Part shown: piece after piece, positions 33,044-39,645 of the stretch
How positions within the stretch are numbered: the first letter of the stretch is position 1
Layout of the letters: the number at the start of each line of letters is the position of its first letter
Assembly: GCA_031398915.1 (NCBI GenBank)
Contig: JANNOG010000001.1
Location: 1 to 43,420, forward strand
Direction: 5' to 3'
Length of the DNA: 43,420 nucleotides
From: JANNOG01 sp031398915
Lineage (GTDB): Bacteria; Actinomycetota; Actinomycetes; Actinomycetales; JBBAYJ01
The notes under the pieces: model-generated
The model's database searches: none
The model's input: only the letters and a program-made list of their open reading frames with translations
What the model was told of the DNA's origin: nothing
Position numbers and translations under genes: made by a program

Positions 33044-34046
33044 CCGAGGGGACGGGATCGTCGCCTCCGGTGAGTCCGTCGAGCCAGTCATTGGCCACCG
33101 TGAACGACTCGGTCGTCGTCCAATCCGGCACCCGTGTCGCCTCGGCATCGGCTCGTGGATACGACCCCAGAAACCGGGTGTGAGGGCTGAGCCGGCGCAA
33201 CCCCTTGAGCGCCTCGGCAACCCTGGGCTCTGCGACATGACCCGCCAGGTCGATGGAGAAGCAGTACTCGCCGATGGCGGTTCCGGTCGGTCGCGATTCG
33301 ATCCGGGTGAGGTCAACCCCTCGAACCGCGAACTGTTCCAGCAGCTCGAGCAGCGATCCCGACCTGTTCTCGCGCAGATACGCCACCACGGTCGTGCGGT
33401 CGGCACCCGTCGGTGGCGGCAGCGTGCCGCGGCGAGCGACCACGACGAAGCGGGTGTGACCCGCTCGATCACCGATGTCGTCGGCCAACACGGTCAGGCC
33501 GTAGTGCGCGGCCGCCGCCGGGGCACAGATCGCCGCGTCGTATCCGACCCCGGTATCTGCCCGGGATGCACGCGCACCCGCCTCGCTCAATCCGGCAGCC
33601 GCGGCTGCGGTCGACAGCGCCGGCAGCACGACGGCCCCGGGCAGCGTCGACGCCAGCCATCCCCGACATTGCGCCTGCGCGTGAGCATGGGTGGCGATCC
33701 TGCTCACACCGGCGAGGCCGACACCCGCGGGCGCCGCGAGGACGAACCGCACCGCAACGACCTCCTCGCCGATGATGACGAGGCCGTCCGCCCCCTCGGC
33801 GAGATCGTCCAGGGTGGCGCTCACCCCACCCTCGACCGAATTCTCGATCGGCACGACGGCCGCGTCGGCGGCGCCGCTGCGAACCGCGGCCAGCGCCGCG
33901 CCCACGGTGCCGAGCGGGAGGCGTTCGACCACCGCGACACCCGCCGTGCCGTGGCCGTCGATCACTCGGTCCAACGCCGTGTCGGTGAATGTCCCGGCGG
34001 GCCCGAGGTAGGCGTAACGGCGGCGGGCTGACTGGTGATCGCTCAC
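32997..34046 (-). CDS. pheA: Prephenate dehydratase
   Basis: A 349-residue enzyme converting prephenate to phenylpyruvate in phenylalanine synthesis. The catalytic part (~10-190) shows LGPAGTFTD, PIENSVEGGVSATLDDL and the catalytic Thr in GHTRFVVV. The ACT regulatory domain follows (~205-285) with the Phe-binding ESRP motif and GEYCFSIDL. A C-terminal tail of ~50 residues is extra. The GTG start is preceded by TAGGCT at leaderless spacing. Probably feedback-inhibited by Phe through the ACT domain. Confidence 0.95.
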   Translation of the reverse strand: MSDHQSARRRYAYLGPAGTFTDTALDRVIDGHGTAGVAVVERLPLGTVGAALAAVRSGAADAAVVPIENSVEGGVSATLDDLAEGADGLVIIGEEVVAVRFVLAAPAGVGLAGVSRIATHAHAQAQCRGWLASTLPGAVVLPALSTAAAAAGLSEAGARASRADTGVGYDAAICAPAAAAHYGLTVLADDIGDRAGHTRFVVVARRGTLPPPTGADRTTVVAYLRENRSGSLLELLEQFAVRGVDLTRIESRPTGTAIGEYCFSIDLAGHVAEPRVAEALKGLRRLSPHTRFLGSYPRADAEATRVPDWTTTESFTVANDWLDGLTGGDDPVPSVSGAGHAPRPTPAVR

Positions 34047-34053
34047 TGGCCGC

Positions 34054-34059
34054 AGCCTA
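34054..34059 (-). promoter_or_regulatory. Leaderless-type -10 element for pheA
   Basis: On the minus strand TAGGCT (34059-34054) is followed by 7 nt and the pheA GTG, matching the TANNNT leaderless pattern. Confidence 0.42.
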
Positions 34060-34113
34060 CGGCGCGGGCGGCTCGGCACCACCGAATAGACCCTCGATGG
34101 GACACTGCACGAC

Positions 34114-34845
34114 GTGAGTTCGATCCCGGTGGACGCGTCGCCCGCAGACTCGCCACCCACGGGCTTGCCACCCGAGACGCTCGACCTCGGATACGCCCGC
34201 CTGGACGTCGACCGCCGCGCCCGCACCGGCGATCCCGAGGTGGTGTTCGGCCCCGGCAAGACACCTGATCAGGTCCTCGGGGCCTTGCGTGCGCTGCACG
34301 CCGCCCACCCCGACCGCCAGGTCATGGCCACCAGGCTGGACGCCGACGCGCGACACGCGGTCCGAGTCGGAGATCGGGACGCGGTCGTCGACGACGAGGC
34401 CCGTACAGCTGTCCTCGGTCCCCCGATCGAGGCTCGGGGACGCGTGATCGTGGTGTCCGCCGGGACGTCGGACGCCTCGGTAGCCGCCGAGGCCGCAGTC
34501 ACGGTGGCGGTGCACGGCGCCGCCGTCGAGCGGATCAGTGATGTCGGGGTGGCAGGGCTGCACCGGGTGTTGGCGGTACGCGATCGATTGGCAGCGGCGG
34601 ATTGCCTGATCGTCGTCGCCGGCATGGAGGGCGCGTTGGCCAGCGTCGTCGGTGGACTGGTCGGCGTCCCGCTGGTGGCCGTTCCCACCAGTGTCGGGTA
34701 CGGCACCGGCGAGCGGGGGCTGGCCGCCGTGCTGGCCATGTTGAACTCGTGCGCACCTGGCGTCGTCGTGGTCAACATCGACAACGGGTACGGCGCAGGG
34801 GTCCACGCCGCTCGGGTCGCCCGTGCTGCCGGGGCGCCCCGATGA
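34114..34845 (+). CDS. larB: LarB, nickel-pincer cofactor biosynthesis carboxylase/hydrolase
   Basis: A 243-residue AIR-carboxylase-like protein. LarB carboxylates nicotinic acid adenine dinucleotide and releases AMP, the first step towards the nickel-pincer nucleotide used by LarA lactate racemase and relatives. Seen: FGPGKTPDQV, VSAGTSDASVAAEA, GMEGALASVVGGLV and PTSVGYG, all typical. The GTG start is 67 nt from the divergent pheA. The stop overlaps larC (ATGA). larE and larA are not in this window. Confidence 0.93.
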   Translation: MSSIPVDASPADSPPTGLPPETLDLGYARLDVDRRARTGDPEVVFGPGKTPDQVLGALRALHAAHPDRQVMATRLDADARHAVRVGDRDAVVDDEARTAVLGPPIEARGRVIVVSAGTSDASVAAEAAVTVAVHGAAVERISDVGVAGLHRVLAVRDRLAAADCLIVVAGMEGALASVVGGLVGVPLVAVPTSVGYGTGERGLAAVLAMLNSCAPGVVVVNIDNGYGAGVHAARVARAAGAPR

Positions 34846-35507
34846 CGCTGGCGTGGATCGACGCCGGGCGGGGCGCGTCCGGCGACATGCTGCTGGGCGC
34901 CCTGTGGGACGCAGGCGCCGACTCGGAGGCGATCCGCCGAGCCGTGCGGACGGCGGTCCCGGCTGATGTCGCCTTCCACCACGAGGTCCGCGACGGGTTC
35001 TCGATCGCTCGCGCGGTCGTGACCGCCGACGTCAACGACCCCGTGACCTCGCGTACCTGGGCGTCGGTCCGCGCCGGCCTCAGCGCCGCCGCACTGCCGG
35101 CCGACATCCGCGAGCGCGCCCTCGCCGTCTTCGTGTTGCTCGCCCGGGCCGAGGCGAGCATCCACGGCGGCGACGTCGAGACGGTGCACTTCCACGAGGT
35201 GGGCGGTCACGACGCCGTCGCCGACATCGTAGGAGTGGTCGCCGCGTTGGCCGACCTCGGGGTCACCCGGATCGTCACCACGCCGGTCGCGGTCGGCTTC
35301 GCCGCCGAACCCGCTGCAGAACCCGTGAGCCGGCACGGGATTCTTCCCGTCCCGGCACCGGCCGTGCTGCAGATCGCCCAGCTGGCCGGAGTTCCCGCCT
35401 CGGCGGGCGCCACCCCGGGTGAGGCGTGCACCCCCACCGGGATGGCGTTACTCGCCACGCTCACCGACGCCTGGGGTGCACTGCCGCCGGTGCACTGCCG
35501 CCGGTGA
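34842..35507 (+). CDS. larC: LarC N-terminal part, ended early by a 14-bp duplication
   Basis: LarC inserts nickel into the pincer cofactor. This frame has the N-terminal domain: IDAGRGASGDMLLGAL (~4-19), the metal-handling HFHEVGGHDAVADIVG signature and CTPTGMALLATL, then leaves the family sequence after WGALPPV and stops at 35507. An exact 14-bp tandem copy (35475-35502) causes the shift; removing one copy joins this frame to the next part and gives an ordinary ~400-residue LarC. The 221 residues made here lack the C-terminal domain. In Lactobacillus plantarum LarC is made from two frames by frameshifting, so a functional split is possible but not shown. Confidence 0.9.
   Translation: MTLAWIDAGRGASGDMLLGALWDAGADSEAIRRAVRTAVPADVAFHHEVRDGFSIARAVVTADVNDPVTSRTWASVRAGLSAAALPADIRERALAVFVLLARAEASIHGGDVETVHFHEVGGHDAVADIVGVVAALADLGVTRIVTTPVAVGFAAEPAAEPVSRHGILPVPAPAVLQIAQLAGVPASAGATPGEACTPTGMALLATLTDAWGALPPVHCRR
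35475..35502. repeat. 14-bp tandem duplication disrupting larC
   Basis: GGTGCACTGCCGCC occurs twice back to back (35475-35488 and 35489-35502), followed by GGTGAGG. 14 is not a multiple of 3, so the frame moves by -1. A single copy reads straight through into the conserved RISALGAGAG sequence. Confidence 0.97.
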
Positions 35508-36058
35508 GGATCTCGGCGCTGGGCGCGGGTGCCGGAACCCGCCTCACCCCCGGCCGGTTCGGCGCTCTGCGGGTGGTGCTGGGTGTCGACCCCGCCCTGG
35601 CAGACCCAGCCGCACCGGAGTTATCACTGGTCAGCGCCACCAACATCGACGACATGGACCCGCGGTTGTGGCCGAGGGTGCTCGCCCAGCTGATGTCCGC
35701 CGGCGCCGACGACGCGTGGCTGACCCCGATCCTGATGAAGAAGGGCCGACCCGCCCACACCCTGACCGTGCTGTCCGATCCGGCGCGGGCCGACGCGATC
35801 CGCCGGGTCATCCTCGGCGAGACCACGGCCATCGGGGTTCGCGTCCACTCCGTCGCCAAGCACGCACTGCCCCGGGACAACGTGACGGTCCACGTCGCCG
35901 GGCACCCGATCCGGGTCAAGCGCGCCATGCTGGACGGCCGAATCGTCAACCTCCAACCGGAGTGGGAGGACGTCGCTGCCGCTGCCACCGCTGCCGACCT
36001 TCCCGCCAAGCACGTACTCGACCTCGCGTCGGCTGCCGCGGCCGAGCATTGGCGCTGA
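35504..36058 (+). CDS. larC: LarC C-terminal part (LarC2-like)
   Basis: This frame continues LarC with ISALGAGAGTRLTPGRFGA, the NIDDMDPRLWPRVLAQLMSA segment and LMKKGRPAHTL, the conserved C-terminal domain, and ends at the normal family C-terminus. A GTG at 35504 overlaps the stop of the first part as GTGA, so reinitiation could make a separate 184-residue LarC2 subunit. No independent Shine-Dalgarno is strong, but CCGCCGG precedes. Whether two half-proteins complement each other is unknown. Confidence 0.85.
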   Translation: MRISALGAGAGTRLTPGRFGALRVVLGVDPALADPAAPELSLVSATNIDDMDPRLWPRVLAQLMSAGADDAWLTPILMKKGRPAHTLTVLSDPARADAIRRVILGETTAIGVRVHSVAKHALPRDNVTVHVAGHPIRVKRAMLDGRIVNLQPEWEDVAAAATAADLPAKHVLDLASAAAAEHWR

Positions 36059-36103
36059 GGCCGTCCGTCGGTCACGTGTTCAGCCGGCAGCGGCTCGCAA
36101 CAG

Positions 36104-37069
36104 TCAGCGCAGGGTGACCTGGCGCGAGACCAGACCCGCCTTCGCCCGACGTTCGTCCGCACTCAACGGTGTGTCGTCGGCCATGGCTCCCTCGATTCGC
36201 TCGGCGAACGCAGCCAGCGGAGCGGCGCAGGAGTCGGCGCCGGCGGCGGCGCCCATGTCCCACACCGGCACCAGGAGGCCGTGAGCGCGGAATGCGCCCG
36301 CAAACCGCGTGCCCTCCCCCAGGTCAGAGCCGGATCGGGCGGCGTGCAGGCGGGCGATGCCGTCCATGAAGGTGTCCTCGGGGAACGGCACGATCCACCG
36401 GACGAACGTGGTGGCCCCCAGCCGGACCCAGTACGCACTGTCCACACCGTCGACAGCCTCCGTCGGCACGATGGACGCATCGGCCTGCTCGATGGTGCTG
36501 CCTATGGCCGCCAGGGTCCCCGGGGCGCCGATCTCGTCGTCCTCGCCCCACCCCTGCACCCAGAAGGCGAAGCCGTCGTGGACGACCGGCGGGTCGAGGC
36601 TCTCCACCAGGTCCTGCAACCGGGAGCCGTCAGCGCCGGTGTCGGTGCCGCGGTCGAGCGCGAGGTCGACGTGGGTGATCGGCGTGGCCGGTTCGGCAGC
36701 GAGCGCGGCCGCCAGGGCAGCCCCCAGGTCGTGGCTGAGGTCGACCGACCCACCCGTCGTCTGCACACCCAACATGACCGATCCGTCGGGGCGCCGCAGA
36801 GCCGGCCACGCCATCGGCAGCACCGTGGCCACGGTCACGGGGACGCCACCTGTCGTCGTTCCCTCCATCGTCGCGGCAGGGACGATCTCGCGGAAGGCGA
36901 CGATGTCGGTCTCCCGCGGAACGCCCTCGAACGGTCTCGGTACGAATGCCGCGCGCGGGCGGACCCGGCCGTGGCATTGCTTGTATCGCTTCCCTGATCC
37001 GCATGGGCACGGGGCACGCAGGCCGCCGCGGGGTGCCTCGATGTCGGTGGTCGTCGTCGTGCTGGTCAC
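36104..37069 (-). CDS. DUF5926 family protein with SEC-C zinc motif
   Basis: A 321-residue actinobacterial protein. The N-terminal SEC-C motif CPCGSGKRYKQCHG (~21-34) binds zinc; the rest (~45-310) is the conserved DUF5926 region (REIVPAATMEG; WVQGWGEDDEIG; FVRWIVPFPEDTFMDGIARL). Function unknown; SEC-C motifs are often linked to SecB/ribosome or nucleic acid contacts. The GTG overlaps the GDPD stop (GTGA), making it the last gene of the fpg-rhodanese-GDPD operon. Confidence 0.92.
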   Translation of the reverse strand: MTSTTTTTDIEAPRGGLRAPCPCGSGKRYKQCHGRVRPRAAFVPRPFEGVPRETDIVAFREIVPAATMEGTTTGGVPVTVATVLPMAWPALRRPDGSVMLGVQTTGGSVDLSHDLGAALAAALAAEPATPITHVDLALDRGTDTGADGSRLQDLVESLDPPVVHDGFAFWVQGWGEDDEIGAPGTLAAIGSTIEQADASIVPTEAVDGVDSAYWVRLGATTFVRWIVPFPEDTFMDGIARLHAARSGSDLGEGTRFAGAFRAHGLLVPVWDMGAAAGADSCAAPLAAFAERIEGAMADDTPLSADERRAKAGLVSRQVTLR

Positions 37070-37869
37070 GGCGTGAGCATGGCACGGACCTCTCGGGGGC
37101 GATTGGTGATGATGGCGTCGACCCCGAGTTCACGGCACAGCAGGACGTCGTCCGGTCGATCGACGGTCCAGACGTAGACGCCCCACCCCCGGGCCCGGGC
37201 CTGGGCGACGACGCGCGGGCGGCGGCGCACCAGGTCGACGGGAAGGCCCACCACGTGGGGTTCGAATCCCCAGTCGGGCAGGGCGAAAGCCGGCGCCCGG
37301 AGCGCCACCCGCGTCAGGTCGGGTGCCAGGCGCCGCCATCGCCACAGTGCCGGCGGCCAGAAGGACATGACGACGACCAGAGACAATCGCGACTGCACCC
37401 GAGCAAGCAACTGCGCCACCGTTGCGTCCAGGCGAGCACCGTCGCGGCTGGGGTGCTTGACCTCGACGAACAACCCGACGGGGCGGGGGGCGGCGAGCAG
37501 CAGGTCGGTGAGCTCGGTCAGGGTCATCAAGCACCGGGCGTCCGGGTTCGCGTCCCGGTTCGCGTCCCGGTTCGCGTCCCGGCTCGCGTCCCAGGAGTCC
37601 GGGTCGGCACCGGGATGCCCCGCTCCCCAATTCAGACCACGTAGTTCCGCGAGGCTCAGTCGCGACACCCGGCCTCGACCGTTGCTGGTGCGCTGCACCG
37701 TCGAGTCGTGGATGCAGACCACGTGACCATCCGCGCTGAGCCGCACATCGCACTCGACCGCATCCGCACCGGACTCGATCGCCTCGACATAGGCCGCCCG
37801 GGTGTGCTCCGGCAGCAGCGCACTCGCTCCGCGGTGGGCGACAACCAGTGGCAGAACCGGGCCGGGCAG
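37066..37869 (-). CDS. Glycerophosphodiester phosphodiesterase with probable CTG start
   Basis: A GDPD-type TIM-barrel enzyme that hydrolyses glycerophosphodiesters to glycerol 3-phosphate and an alcohol. The catalytic opening VVAHRGASALLPEHT, then ADAVECDVRLSADG and CIHDSTVQRTSNG, are all in one frame, but the first ATG/GTG/TTG in it is the GTG at 37746, after the catalytic HRG and acidic residues. The only usable upstream start is a CTG at 37869, directly after the rhodanese stop; an in-frame stop lies at 37878-37876. From CTG the protein is 267 residues, the normal size. The middle has an RDAN tetrapeptide repeat. The alternative is a truncated inactive protein or a sequencing error. Confidence 0.85.
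   Translation of the reverse strand: MPGPVLPLVVAHRGASALLPEHTRAAYVEAIESGADAVECDVRLSADGHVVCIHDSTVQRTSNGRGRVSRLSLAELRGLNWGAGHPGADPDSWDASRDANRDANRDANPDARCLMTLTELTDLLLAAPRPVGLFVEVKHPSRDGARLDATVAQLLARVQSRLSLVVVMSFWPPALWRWRRLAPDLTRVALRAPAFALPDWGFEPHVVGLPVDLVRRRPRVVAQARARGWGVYVWTVDRPDDVLLCRELGVDAIITNRPREVRAMLTP
37547..37594. repeat. 12-bp tandem repeat in the GDPD gene
   Basis: Three exact units TTCGCGTCCCGG (37547-37582) and a diverged fourth (37583-37594). Coding-strand product is Arg-Asp-Ala-Asn repeats, expanding an exposed loop of the phosphodiesterase. Confidence 0.92.
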
Positions 37870-37870
37870 C

Positions 37871-38194
37871 TCAGATCACCCGCGCGGGCGATCCGTCCTC
37901 GGCGACCATCTCACGACCAGACGATGCCCATGCCGCCATTCCGCCACCGACGTTGATCGCGACACGGTCGTTGTCGATCAACCACGCCGCCGCATTCGCG
38001 GATCGGGCGCCGGCGCGACACACGACGTAAACGGGGCCGTCGGGAATCTCGGCCGCACGCTCGCTCAGCTGACCGAGCGGGATGTGGATCGCGTACGGCG
38101 CGTGTCCCGCCTGCCATTCGTCGTCCTCACGGACATCGACCAGCACAGCATCCAGGGGAACATCCGTGACGGGAACTTCGGAGACATCGACCAT
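37871..38194 (-). CDS. Rhodanese-like sulfurtransferase
   Basis: A 107-residue single rhodanese domain. The active-site loop is VCRAGARS with Cys59; DVREDDEWQAGHAPYAIHIP and GGMAAW are family hallmarks. Such proteins carry a persulfide on the cysteine and move sulfane sulfur to acceptors; partner unknown. It follows fpg by 18 nt and is nearly abutted by the GDPD gene. Confidence 0.9.
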   Translation of the reverse strand: MVDVSEVPVTDVPLDAVLVDVREDDEWQAGHAPYAIHIPLGQLSERAAEIPDGPVYVVCRAGARSANAAAWLIDNDRVAINVGGGMAAWASSGREMVAEDGSPARVI

Positions 38195-38212
38195 GGCGCA
38201 GATCGTGGCAGA

Positions 38213-39073
38213 TCACTTGAGGAGGCGGGACATCCGACGATCGGCGAGGACCTTGCCACCGGTCTGGCACGTCGCGCAGTACTGCAACGACGAGTCCGCG
38301 AAAGACACTTCTCGCACCGTGTCGCCACACACCGGGCAGGCCTCCCCGGTGCGGCCGTGGACGCGCATGCCCGCCCGCTTGGCATCCTTGAGTTCGGCCG
38401 CGGGCTTACCCGACGAGGTCTGGACCGCGGCGGTCAGGGTGTCCCGTAGCGCGGAGTAGAGGCGGCTCGTGTCCTCGTCGTCGAGGCGCCCGGCAATGGC
38501 GAACGGTGAGAGTCGCGCGACGTGCAGTACCTCGTCCGAGTAGGCGTTACCCACCCCGGCGAGGATCGACTGGTCGCGCAGCAATCCTTTGACCTGCTGC
38601 CGCGACCCCGACAGGATCGCCGCCAACGCGGCCACGTCGAAATCCTCGGCCAGCGGATCGGGACCGAGAGTGGCTATCCCCGGCACCTGACGCGCGTCGG
38701 TGACCAGATAGACGGCCAGCTTCTTCTGGGTGCCCTGCTCGGTCAGATCGAAGCCGGATCCGTCGTCCAGTCGGACCCGTAAGGCGATCGGCGATCGCCC
38801 CGGTTTGGGGACGGTGGCCGACAGCGCGTCCGACCAGCGCAACCACCCCAACCGTGCCAGGTGGAACACGAGGTGCAGGCCGTCGGCGTCGAGGTCGAGG
38901 AACTTGCCGTATCGGGCCACGCCGGTCAGGGTCAGCCCGGCCAACGACGTCGGAGGGGGCGCGTAGGTCTTGAGGACGTTGATCGACGCCACGTCGACGC
39001 CGATGACCGTACGACCGACGGCGCGTTGCTGGAGGAACGCGGCGAGCGCGGCGACCTCGGGCAGCTCGGGCAT
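38213..39073 (-). CDS. Fpg/Nei family DNA glycosylase
   Basis: A 286-residue bifunctional base-excision enzyme that removes oxidised bases and nicks DNA by beta/delta elimination. The N-terminus MPELPEV holds the catalytic Pro and Glu; Lys57 (ARYGKF) is the conserved beta-hairpin lysine. The helix-two-turn-helix is ILAGVGNAYSDEVL and the zinc finger is CPVCG...YCATC at the C-terminus. Sequence is nearer to the actinobacterial Fpg2/Nei-like branch than to classic MutM, so exact lesion preference is open. First gene of a four-gene operon. Confidence 0.92.
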   Translation of the reverse strand: MPELPEVAALAAFLQQRAVGRTVIGVDVASINVLKTYAPPPTSLAGLTLTGVARYGKFLDLDADGLHLVFHLARLGWLRWSDALSATVPKPGRSPIALRVRLDDGSGFDLTEQGTQKKLAVYLVTDARQVPGIATLGPDPLAEDFDVAALAAILSGSRQQVKGLLRDQSILAGVGNAYSDEVLHVARLSPFAIAGRLDDEDTSRLYSALRDTLTAAVQTSSGKPAAELKDAKRAGMRVHGRTGEACPVCGDTVREVSFADSSLQYCATCQTGGKVLADRRMSRLLK

Positions 39074-39122
39074 GGCGACATTGTCGACCCGGGTAGGCGC
39101 TGAAGATAGCCCCCGATGTCTC

Positions 39123-39151
39123 TTGCGTAAGTGGCATGTGCCTCTTACGCT
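39123..39151 (+). promoter_or_regulatory. Promoter with dyad between -35 and -10
   Basis: TTGCGT (39123-39128), 17-nt spacer, TACGCT (39146-39151). The arms GCGTAAG (39125-39131) and CTTACGC (39144-39150) form a dyad that covers both boxes, with inner half-sites GGCA/TGCC (39133-39136 and 39139-39142). This is the layout of a repressor site that would block RNA polymerase binding to the small-protein operon. Confidence 0.6.
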
Positions 39152-39185
39152 GATCTGGACAGATCACTTCCAGGGAGGAACCGCC

Positions 39186-39425
39186 ATGACCGACGACAAC
39201 CCGCTGGGCCGACCACCCAACCGAGGTGCTGCTGCTCGATGGGCCACCAGCGCCAGACTGCTCCTCGACACCTTGGCCGCGCACGACGTGGATCTCACGT
39301 CGCAGGATTCGCAGACCGTCGACTGGATCTCGGGATGGGAGCCGCAGACGGTCCGGACCATCGCCTCGTGGATCGTCCGCGCGGCAGCAGCAGCACGCGG
39401 CCAGGCATCCAAGTACCGCGGATGA
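39186..39425 (+). CDS. Small unknown protein, first gene of a two-gene operon
   Basis: A 79-residue protein with good coding bias and a strong AGGGAGGAAC ribosome site before the ATG. A Pro/Arg-rich start (~1-15) is followed by two predicted helices (ARWATSARLLLDTLAAHDVD and DWISGWEPQTVRTIASWIVR) and a basic C-terminus. It resembles a small helical hairpin; I recognise no family. The stop overlaps the next gene by ATGA. Confidence 0.72.
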   Translation: MTDDNPLGRPPNRGAAARWATSARLLLDTLAAHDVDLTSQDSQTVDWISGWEPQTVRTIASWIVRAAAAARGQASKYRG

Positions 39426-39616
39426 GTACGCGCCGACTCAGATTGGTCGACGCCACCACGCTTGGCGTCGCTCTGGAGGTCTACCCGCATCACACGGTGT
39501 CTCGGCTGCTCGTCCTCGACGTCGTGGACACCGATGGTCGCCATCCATTCGTTCTCGACGCGAGCACCACCGTGTCGTTGACTTGGGCGTTGACTGACTG
39601 GTTGGCGACGCAATGA
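39422..39616 (+). CDS. Small unknown protein, second gene of a two-gene operon
   Basis: A 64-residue protein, mostly beta-strand in character (LRLVDATTLGVALEVYPHHT; RLLVLDVVDTDGRHPFVLDA) with a final helix. It overlaps the first small gene (ATGA), which is typical of partner proteins. No family recognised. A hairpin covers its stop codon. Confidence 0.68.
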   Translation: MSTRRLRLVDATTLGVALEVYPHHTVSRLLVLDVVDTDGRHPFVLDASTTVSLTWALTDWLATQ

Positions 39617-39630
39617 CTCGTCCTCGAGTC
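39615..39630. terminator. Hairpin between convergent small gene and kinase gene
   Basis: GACTCG-TCCT-CGAGTC forms a 6-bp stem with 4-nt loop in the 29-nt convergent gap and overlaps the stop codon of the small gene. No U-tract. Confidence 0.35.
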
Positions 39631-39645
39631 GCAGCCGCCACGACG

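Noticed and set aside
35475..35507. Programmed ribosomal frameshift site in larC
   Set aside because: No slippery heptamer was seen; the simple 14-bp duplication explains the shift exactly. Frameshifting is kept only as a secondary possibility.
37257..37271. GGGGTTCGAATCCCC, which looks like a tRNA T-arm
   Set aside because: No matching acceptor stem, anticodon arm or D-arm fits upstream, and the bases are part of the GDPD coding sequence.
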